Shown: piece after piece, positions 7,529 to 12,523 of the stretch | Numbering within the stretch: the first letter of the stretch is position 1 | How the letters are laid out: each line of letters starts with the position of its first letter | Assembly: GCA_016934895.1 (NCBI GenBank) | Contig: JAFGRZ010000113.1 | Span: forward strand, 1 to 12,523 | DNA length: 12,523 bases | Reading direction: 5' to 3' | Source of the DNA: Candidatus Aminicenantota bacterium | GTDB taxonomy: Bacteria; Acidobacteriota; Aminicenantia; Aminicenantales; UBA8522 | Position numbers and translations under genes: made by a program | The notes under the pieces: model-generated | Told to the model about the DNA's origin: nothing | Database searches by the model: none | Seen by the model: only the letters and a program-made list of their open reading frames with translations

Positions 7529-8754
7529 TGTTTCTGCTCGGCAGTCAGGCGGTCGATCCGCACGCCCATCGACCTCAGCTTTAGTCGGGCGATCTGTTCA
7601 TCGATTTTCTGGGGGACGCCGTGGACCTCTTTGGCCAGGGTTTGACCTTTCATGCTGAGATAGAGAACGCTCAGGGCCTGGTTGGCGAAGCTCATGTCCA
7701 TGACCATGGCCGGGTGCCCTTCGGCGGCCGCCAGGTTGATCAGCCGGCCCTCCCCCAGGAGAAAGATCTTTCGGCCGTCGCGCAATTCGTACTCCTCCAC
7801 GAACTCCCGGACCCGGCGTTTTCTCTTGGCCAGGGACGCGAGTGCGGCGATGTCGATCTCGACGTTGAAATGGCCGGAATTGGCGATGATGGCGCCCTCT
7901 TTCATCCGCCTGAAGTGTTTTTTCGTGAGGACAGCCTTGTCTCCCGTGACGGTGACGAAGACATCGCCGATGGAAGCGGCCGACTCGATCGGCATGACCT
8001 CGAATCCATCCATGACCGCTTCCAAGGCCCGCAATGGATCGACCTCGCAGATGATCACCTTGGCGCCGGCGCCCTTCGCCCGCATGGCCACTCCGCGGCC
8101 GCACCAGCCGTAGCCCGCGACGACGAAATGAAGGCCGGCGAGGAGGATATTGGTGGCTCTGAGGATTCCGTCGATCGTGCTCTGCCCTGTCCCGTAGCGG
8201 TTGTCGAAAAGATGCTTTGTCTTCGCGTCGTTGACGGCGATGATCGGATACGCCAGGACTCCCTTGGCAGCCATGCTCCTGAGGCGGATGACGCCCGTGG
8301 TCGTTTCCTCTGTCCCGCCCAGGACGTTTTTCAGAAGCGGCCGGCGGCGGGAGTGGAGCGTGCTGACCAGATCCGCCCCGTCGTCCAGCGTGATCTGGGG
8401 GTGATGATCGAGCGCCTTGTTGATGTGCCGGTAGTAGGTCGCGTTGTCTTCCCCCTTGATGGCGAACACCGGCAGCTGCAGGTATTTGGCCATGGCGGCG
8501 GCGACATCATCCTGAGTGCTCAACGGGTTGGACGCCGTGAGGCGCACCTCGGCTCCGCCCAGCTTGAGAGCTTCCATCAGGTTGCCGGTCTCACTGGTGA
8601 CATGGAGACAGGCCGAGATCCGCAAACCCCGCAAGGGTTTTTCCCGAGCGAACTTCTTTTTGATGGAGTTGAGAACGGGCATGAATCGGCCCGCCCACTC
8701 GATCTTCAGCCGCCCCTGAGGGGCCCCTTTGATGTCTTTGACGTCGTAGTTCAT
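7498..8754 (-). CDS. ahcY: Adenosylhomocysteinase, short Thermotoga/archaeal-type
   Basis: AhcY hydrolyses S-adenosylhomocysteine to adenosine and homocysteine, relieving product inhibition of methyltransferases. The 418-residue product has LHVTSETGNL (50-59, H51), LDDGADLVSTLH (123-134), EETTTGVIRL (149-158, E150), KHLFDNRYGTGQSTIDG (180-196, with the NAD-anchoring K180 and D184), and the NAD-binding GYGWCGRGVAMRAKG (214-228). The C-terminus ends YLEAWEEGT, the tail of the short subtype, and lacks the KPDHYRY-like tail of the long bacterial/eukaryotic enzymes. The ATG is preceded by AAAGGAAG (8765-8758). It lies 24 bp downstream of metK and is likely co-transcribed. A methanogen homologue of this subtype hydrolyses S-inosylhomocysteine, so the true substrate is slightly uncertain. 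Its 3' end overlaps the TPR gene by 31 bp. Confidence 0.92.
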   Translation of the reverse strand: MNYDVKDIKGAPQGRLKIEWAGRFMPVLNSIKKKFAREKPLRGLRISACLHVTSETGNLMEALKLGGAEVRLTASNPLSTQDDVAAAMAKYLQLPVFAIKGEDNATYYRHINKALDHHPQITLDDGADLVSTLHSRRRPLLKNVLGGTEETTTGVIRLRSMAAKGVLAYPIIAVNDAKTKHLFDNRYGTGQSTIDGILRATNILLAGLHFVVAGYGWCGRGVAMRAKGAGAKVIICEVDPLRALEAVMDGFEVMPIESAASIGDVFVTVTGDKAVLTKKHFRRMKEGAIIANSGHFNVEIDIAALASLAKRKRRVREFVEEYELRDGRKIFLLGEGRLINLAAAEGHPAMVMDMSFANQALSVLYLSMKGQTLAKEVHGVPQKIDEQIARLKLRSMGVRIDRLTAEQKHYLEAWEEGT

Positions 8755-8778
8755 AGGCTTCCTTTGAAAGACGCACCG

Positions 8779-9948
8779 CTAGCGGAGCCCGGCATCCCGG
8801 CGCAGGGCTTCGGCCTTATCCGTCATTTCCCAAGTGAATTCCGGCTCGGAGCGGCCGAAATGGCCGAAAACCGACGTCTTTCGATAAATGGGACGGAGAA
8901 GGTTCAGAGCACCGGCCATCGCCTTGGGCTTGAGCGCAAAATGCGCCCGGATCAATTCTTTGATCTTGTCCTCGGAGATCTTGGCGGTCCCATAGGAGTG
9001 CACCATGATCGACACGGGTTCGGCCACTCCGATGGCATAGGCGAGTTGAACCTCCAGCTTGTCGGCCACACCGGCGGCCACGAGGTTCTTGGCGACGTAG
9101 CGGGCCGTATAGGAACCGGAGCGGTCCACTTTCGATGGGTCCTTGCCTGAAAAGCTGCCGCCTCCGTGACTTCCCACTCCACCGTATGTGTCCACGATGA
9201 TCTTCCGCCCGGTGATCCCTGTGTCGGCGAGGGGGCCCCCTTGTTCGAACCGGCCCGTTCCGTTGATGAAGACCTTGGTTTTTTTATCGATCATTCCGGC
9301 CGGGATCACTTTGCGGATGACCGTTTTCATCAGGATGTCTCTCAGATCATCCAGCTTGACCGAAGAGTTGTGTTGGGCGGCCAGGACGATGGCCTCGACG
9401 CGCCTGGGGACGTCGCCTTCGTACTCGACCGTCACTTGGGATTTTCCGTCCGGTCTCAAAAAGGGCACTGTTTTGTCCCGGCGGACCTCGCTGAGCCGGC
9501 GGACCAGCCCGTGGGCAAGGACGATCGGCAAGGGCATCAGTTCCTCTGTTTCCTTGGTGGCGTAGCCGAACATGATTCCTTGATCGCCGGCCCCCTGCTC
9601 GTGCTCCCGGGTTTCTTCCACTCCAGCGGCGATATCGCGGGATTGTTCGTGAATGGACGAGATAACACAGCATGTTTTGTAATCGAACCCGTAGATGGCC
9701 TTTGTGTAGCCGATATCCCGGATGACCGAGCGGACGAGCTTTTGGAAATCGCAATACCCCAGAGTTGTGATTTCACCGGCGATCAAGACAAGACCCGTCG
9801 TCACCAAGGTCTCGCAGGCCACCCGGCTTTTCGGGTCCTGACCGATAAGATCATCCAGGACGGAATCGGAGATCTGGTCGCATATCTTGTCCGGATGTCC
9901 CTCGGTCACCGACTCGGACGTGAAGAGATGTCTGCCGGATTGGCTCAT
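8779..9948 (-). CDS. metK: S-adenosylmethionine synthetase
   Basis: MetK condenses methionine and ATP into S-adenosylmethionine in the cytoplasm. The 389-residue product is of usual length and carries the full set of signatures: TSESVTEGHPDKICDQISD (10-28), the GAGDQGIMFGYA hexapeptide region (119-130), GRFEQGGPLADTGITGRK (232-249), and the glycine-rich P-loop-like GGGSFSGKDPSKVDRS (262-277). Two or more neighbouring positions are slightly unusual (GGGSFS where GGGAFS is commoner), but catalytic lysines and aspartates are present. The ATG at 9948 has a strong AAGGAGG at 9961-9955, which is largely buried in a predicted leader hairpin. It is the first gene of a metK-ahcY pair. RimO, encoded in the same window, is a consumer of its product. 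Confidence 0.97.
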   Translation of the reverse strand: MSQSGRHLFTSESVTEGHPDKICDQISDSVLDDLIGQDPKSRVACETLVTTGLVLIAGEITTLGYCDFQKLVRSVIRDIGYTKAIYGFDYKTCCVISSIHEQSRDIAAGVEETREHEQGAGDQGIMFGYATKETEELMPLPIVLAHGLVRRLSEVRRDKTVPFLRPDGKSQVTVEYEGDVPRRVEAIVLAAQHNSSVKLDDLRDILMKTVIRKVIPAGMIDKKTKVFINGTGRFEQGGPLADTGITGRKIIVDTYGGVGSHGGGSFSGKDPSKVDRSGSYTARYVAKNLVAAGVADKLEVQLAYAIGVAEPVSIMVHSYGTAKISEDKIKELIRAHFALKPKAMAGALNLLRPIYRKTSVFGHFGRSEPEFTWEMTDKAEALRRDAGLR

Positions 9949-9949
9949 C

Positions 9950-9986
9950 TTCGGCCTCCTTATCTCGGGCTCGGGATAAAGCCGAA
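9950..9986 (-). promoter_or_regulatory. metK leader hairpin sequestering the ribosome binding site
   Basis: Read on the minus strand, UUCGG (9986-9982) pairs with CCGAA (9954-9950), and CUUUAUC (9981-9975) pairs with GAUAAGG (9964-9958) with a single G-U pair. This gives 12 pairs, a 3-base bulge AGG (9957-9955), and a 10-base loop at 9974-9965 that contains most of a tandem CCCGAG repeat (9975-9964). The metK Shine-Dalgarno AAGGAGG (9961-9955) lies half in the stem and half in the bulge, and the stem ends one base before the start codon. Such a fold should limit ribosome access and so suggests translational control. I cannot match it by eye to SAM-II, SAM-III (SMK), SAM-V or SAH riboswitch consensus. 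Ligand, protein or temperature control is all possible. Confidence 0.5.
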
Positions 9987-10001
9987 TGGTATATCAAATG
10001 C

Positions 10002-10019
10002 CGCCGTTTTTCAACGGCG
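10002..10019 (-). promoter_or_regulatory. Perfect 7-bp hairpin with GAAA tetraloop upstream of metK
   Basis: On the minus strand CGCCGUU (10019-10013) and AACGGCG (10008-10002) pair perfectly around the loop GAAA (10012-10009), a GNRA tetraloop that is unusually stable in RNA. It ends 53 bases before the metK ATG and 15 bases before the ribosome-binding-site hairpin. No T run follows on either strand, so it is not an intrinsic terminator. It is either a structural element of the metK leader, if transcription starts farther upstream, or a DNA dyad in the divergent control region. Confidence 0.4.
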
Positions 10020-10027
10020 CGCGGAAA

Positions 10028-10057
10028 TTGAATTCGGGCTTGTCTTTGTGCTATTTT
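10028..10057 (+). promoter_or_regulatory. Candidate promoter for the M16 gene pair
   Basis: TTGAAT (10028-10033) and TATTTT (10052-10057) match the -35 and -10 consensus at 4 of 6 positions each, with 18 bases between them. Initiation would fall near 10064, leaving a leader of about 20 bases containing AAGGA (10078-10082) before the ATG at 10087. The match is modest, and the region is AT-richer than its surroundings, so chance resemblance is possible. Confidence 0.3.
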
Positions 10058-10058
10058 A
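10053..10058 (-). promoter_or_regulatory. Candidate -10 element for metK, overlapping the divergent promoter
   Basis: On the minus strand 10058-10053 reads TAAAAT, 5 of 6 matches to TATAAT. No good -35 hexamer is seen 16-18 bases upstream. If used, transcription would start near 10046 and give a metK leader of about 98 bases that contains both the GAAA hairpin and the hairpin over the ribosome binding site. It lies on top of the candidate -10 of the M16 promoter on the other strand, so the two could not be occupied together. Weak evidence. Confidence 0.2.
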
Positions 10059-10086
10059 GAAAAGACGGCCAAGCTTGAAGGAAAAA

Positions 10087-11424
10087 ATGATATTGAACAG
10101 AGGCGTTCGGGCCGGTCTTCTCGTTTTTTGGGCGTTCGGTCTGGCCGCCGCCCAGGCCTCTCAAGCGGAAACAGGATTCCCCTTTCCTTTCTCCCGCTAC
10201 ACCCTTGACAATGGGCTCCAGGTGGTTCTTTCAGAAGATGATTCACTCCCTCTTGTTTCGGTGGCGCTGGCCTATCGGGCCGGTTATCTGTATGAGCAAC
10301 CGGGGAAGACCGGTTTGGCGCACCTGATCGAGAATTTGATGTTTTTAGGCTCGCAGAACGTCGGCCCTCTGCAGCACATCAGCTATATCAACAGGGTCGG
10401 TGGAGAGACCAACGCCAACACGACAGAGGATCTCACCTTTTTCTATCAGACGGTTCCCGCCAATCAATTGGCCCTGGTCCTCTGGCTGGAATCCGACCGG
10501 ATGAACACCTTGGAGATCGACGCGGCCAGGATGGAGCGGGCGAAGCAGGCCCTTCTCGATGGCATCGTCCAGAGGAAAGCGGCGGAGCCCTATCTGGAGA
10601 GTCAGATCGTTTTCGACAGCCTCCTCTATCCCGATTTCGCTCATGGGCACGGTATTCTGGGACGGGAGGAGGATATATTCAGGCTGACTGTCGAAGACGC
10701 CCGGGCCTTTTACGAAACGCATTTCACGCCCAACAACGCCGTCCTATCCGTGGTCGGGAATATCAATTTCACTCAGACAAAGGAGATGGTGGAGAGATTT
10801 TTCGAGACCATTTCTCCCGGTAAAAAGCTCCCCGTCTTCCTGCCGCCCCGGCCTCCGGAAAAAGAGGGCGTGGTCGAGTCCTTGATTGAACCGCTGGCTC
10901 CCTCGCCGGCTTTTCACCTGGGCTATCGGATCGCGCCGCCGTATTCTCGTGATTATTTTGCCCTCGCGATATTGGACTTTCTCCTTTTCAAAGGCCAGAG
11001 CTCCCGCCTGCAAAAAAAACTGGTCACAAAGGAAGGCCTGGCCCTCTACTTGACCGGCCGTGTCGAGAAGAGGAAAGACGTGGCGGTCATGAAGCTCTTC
11101 GCCATGAACAACAATCAGACTATGGTGGAAATGACCCAGCGGAGCATATCCTCGGAGTTCAGCCGGCTCCGCACGGTCGATGTCTCTTCCGACGAACTGG
11201 CCAGGGCCAAGCATATGTTCAAGCGGGATTATCTCAACCGCCTGGCCTCGCCTTTGGACAGAGCTCTGTTCCTGGCGGAAATGGTCTTCTCGCCGCCGGG
11301 CCTGGAGGGCCTTCCCGAACTGTTGGGCAAATATATGAGGGTCAGTCCATACGAGATCCGTGCCGCCGCCAATCGCTATCTTGTCCCCGAGACGAGCGTT
11401 CTCCTGAATGTGAACTCGAGATGA
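10087..11424 (+). CDS. Exported M16-family peptidase homologue with altered zinc site
   Basis: The 445-residue product starts with a signal peptide (about 1-26, cleavage near AQA or SQA), followed by M16 N- and C-terminal domains: YTLDNGLQVVLSEDDSLPLVSVALAYR-like start near 38, YINRVGGETNANTTEDLTFFY near 100, and FTPNNAVLSVVGNI in the middle. The family's inverted zinc motif HxxEH reads H79-L-I-E82-N83, and the segment that normally carries the third ligand (VVxEE) reads ALLDGI, with G159 at the usual glutamate. One histidine and the catalytic glutamate remain, but two of three zinc ligands look lost. ATG at 10087 is chosen for its AAGGA site; an in-frame TTG at 10075 is less likely. The gene overlaps the next M16 gene as ATGA. 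It is probably periplasmic or envelope-associated, with reduced or no peptidase activity. Confidence 0.85.
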   Translation: MILNRGVRAGLLVFWAFGLAAAQASQAETGFPFPFSRYTLDNGLQVVLSEDDSLPLVSVALAYRAGYLYEQPGKTGLAHLIENLMFLGSQNVGPLQHISYINRVGGETNANTTEDLTFFYQTVPANQLALVLWLESDRMNTLEIDAARMERAKQALLDGIVQRKAAEPYLESQIVFDSLLYPDFAHGHGILGREEDIFRLTVEDARAFYETHFTPNNAVLSVVGNINFTQTKEMVERFFETISPGKKLPVFLPPRPPEKEGVVESLIEPLAPSPAFHLGYRIAPPYSRDYFALAILDFLLFKGQSSRLQKKLVTKEGLALYLTGRVEKRKDVAVMKLFAMNNNQTMVEMTQRSISSEFSRLRTVDVSSDELARAKHMFKRDYLNRLASPLDRALFLAEMVFSPPGLEGLPELLGKYMRVSPYEIRAAANRYLVPETSVLLNVNSR

Positions 11425-12523
11425 AAAAGATCGGGCGTGTCTGCGGTTGCCTTTTCCTCTTCCTGGCCTCGTCCTTGGCCCAGGACCGCTTCAGGAAATC
11501 GCCGCCCATTCCCGATCCCCTGCTCGAGCTTCGACTCCCTCGGGTCGACTCGATGACGCTCATGAACGGGTTGACCGTCGCCGTAGCTCCTCGCAGCAGC
11601 CAGCCTTTCTTCGGACTCGAACTCGTCATTATGGCCGGCGAAAGTCAATCACCGGACGCTCTGCCCGGTCTGGCTTCCTTCACGGCGGAGATGTTGACCC
11701 GCGGTTCTTCGCTGATCTCAGCGGCGGACCTGCAAGATCGGATCGAGTCGATCGGCGGAACTCTCAGCGTTTCAACAACAGCCGATTGCACATACTTTTC
11801 CTTCCAGTTCCTGGAAGATTATCTGGACCAGGCGATGGACATCCTTGGCCTGGTGGTCCTCCAGCCCGACTTCAGCGATCGTGAGATCGTCACCCTCAGA
11901 CGCGTTCTCAGCTATGACCTTCGGCAGAAACAGAGGGATCCGGAGTTCGTCGGCCGGCGGCAGCTCCTCCGGATCCTGTTCAATGAACATTCCTACCGAA
12001 GGATTTGTTTTAGCGAGGATGCGTTCAGGAGCATTTCCAGAAGAGATGTCCAGTCCTTTTACAATCGTTATTACCGGCCCAATAATGCCGTCGTGGTCCT
12101 GACGGGCAACCTGAATCTCGCTGTGGCCGTGCGCAAGATCAGCCATGTCCTCAATACTTGGCCCCGGAAGGAGGTGGAGAGGCTGCCCCTCCCCTCGCCG
12201 GAAATTTGGAATGATGAGAAAATCTGCTTTGTGGACCTTCCCCGGGCGAGAGAAGCCACTCTGATCGCCGGAAACATCATCTTTCCGCTGGGCGATCCGG
12301 ATTATTTTCCTTTCGCCGTCCTCAATCAAGCGCTGGGAGGAACTCCCTTCAGCCGCCTGTTCATGAACCTTCGGGAGACCAAAGAATATGCCTACAATGC
12401 CTTCAGCCAGATGGATCTCTTTCGCGGCGGCGGAGTTTATGTGGTGACCGCTCGGGTCATCCCCTCGGCCGTCTTCGCTTCCGGCGGTGAGATCCTCTCC
12501 GAGATCGCGCGGATGGCACGGGA
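11421..12523 (+). CDS. Exported M16-family peptidase homologue, non-catalytic type (partial at right edge)
   Basis: The frame runs from an ATG that overlaps the previous stop (ATGA) to the window end without a stop: 367 codons, so the C-terminus is missing. A hydrophobic signal peptide covers about 1-20 (LFLFLASSLA then QD). The M16 N-terminal domain follows with MTLMNGLTVAVAPR (45-58). At the HxxEH position the sequence is SFTAE (86-90), with no zinc ligands, as in the non-catalytic partner of M16B heterodimers. The C-terminal domain keeps SRLFMNLRETKEYAYNAF with R318 and Y325, the Arg/Tyr pair that in such partners helps bind substrate. YYRPNNAVVVLTGNL near 217-231 is another family hallmark. 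It probably forms a dimer with the preceding gene product. Confidence 0.85.
   Translation, partial: MKKIGRVCGCLFLFLASSLAQDRFRKSPPIPDPLLELRLPRVDSMTLMNGLTVAVAPRSSQPFFGLELVIMAGESQSPDALPGLASFTAEMLTRGSSLISAADLQDRIESIGGTLSVSTTADCTYFSFQFLEDYLDQAMDILGLVVLQPDFSDREIVTLRRVLSYDLRQKQRDPEFVGRRQLLRILFNEHSYRRICFSEDAFRSISRRDVQSFYNRYYRPNNAVVVLTGNLNLAVAVRKISHVLNTWPRKEVERLPLPSPEIWNDEKICFVDLPRAREATLIAGNIIFPLGDPDYFPFAVLNQALGGTPFSRLFMNLRETKEYAYNAFSQMDLFRGGGVYVVTARVIPSAVFASGGEILSEIARMAR

Noticed and set aside
8776..8785. The perfect palindrome CCGCTAGCGG spanning the metK stop codon, considered as a terminator or site
   Set aside because: With no loop and no following T run it cannot be an intrinsic terminator, and a 10-bp palindrome alone is expected by chance at this scale.
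7621..9150. A 509-codon plus-strand open frame across the ahcY-metK region
   Set aside because: It lies antisense to two confidently identified genes and spans their junction. Its predicted protein has no domain I recognise and looks like a GC-rich reverse-strand shadow.
10002..10019. The GAAA-loop hairpin as a Rho-independent terminator
   Set aside because: No run of T follows the stem on either strand, and it sits between divergent gene starts where no terminator is needed.

Overview
The window is a gene-dense bacterial chromosome segment, GC-rich by eye, made of housekeeping genes. I see no phage, transposase, CRISPR or RNA gene. The organism appears diderm: it encodes a TPR lipoprotein and two exported M16-family proteins. 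The short AhcY resembles the Thermotoga/archaeal subtype, and 15-bp GTGTCCCC-type repeats lie at the left edge. Together these would fit an uncultured lineage such as Acidobacteriota/Aminicenantes, but that placement is a low-confidence guess without a database search.

Layout. (1) Positions 1-162 are non-coding: a small repeat patch, an 8-bp dyad, and a near-consensus sigma70-type promoter (TTGACC, 17 bp, TATAAT) so close to asnS that its mRNA should be leaderless or nearly so. (2) Positions 163-7528 are one tightly packed plus-strand operon: asnS, rimO, pgpA, cinA, thpR, plsY, gpsA and a TPR lipoprotein gene. Four junctions are 4-bp ATGA/GTGA overlaps, and plsY/gpsA abut exactly. (3) Positions 7498-9948 are a minus-strand pair, metK then ahcY, overlapping the TPR gene tail-to-tail by 31 bp. 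(4) Positions 9949-10086 are a divergent intergenic region. It holds a GAAA-capped 7-bp hairpin and a 12-bp-pair bulged hairpin that buries the metK ribosome binding site. (5) From 10087 to the right edge run two overlapping M16-family genes, the second cut by the window end.

How the genes work together. GpsA makes sn-glycerol-3-phosphate, PlsY acylates it, and PgpA performs the last step of phosphatidylglycerol synthesis, so the operon combines phospholipid synthesis with translation (AsnRS, RimO), RNA-end/ligase-type chemistry (ThpR) and pyridine nucleotide salvage (CinA). MetK makes S-adenosylmethionine, which RimO consumes as a radical-SAM enzyme and methyl donor; AhcY removes the S-adenosylhomocysteine left by methyl transfer. 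The two M16 proteins look like a heterodimer, but neither has an intact zinc site.

The points most worth a second look are the metK leader RNA structure, the leaderless asnS promoter with its overlapping dyad, the degenerate M16 pair, and the convergent overlap of the TPR gene with ahcY. I did not find a clear new multi-gene system here.
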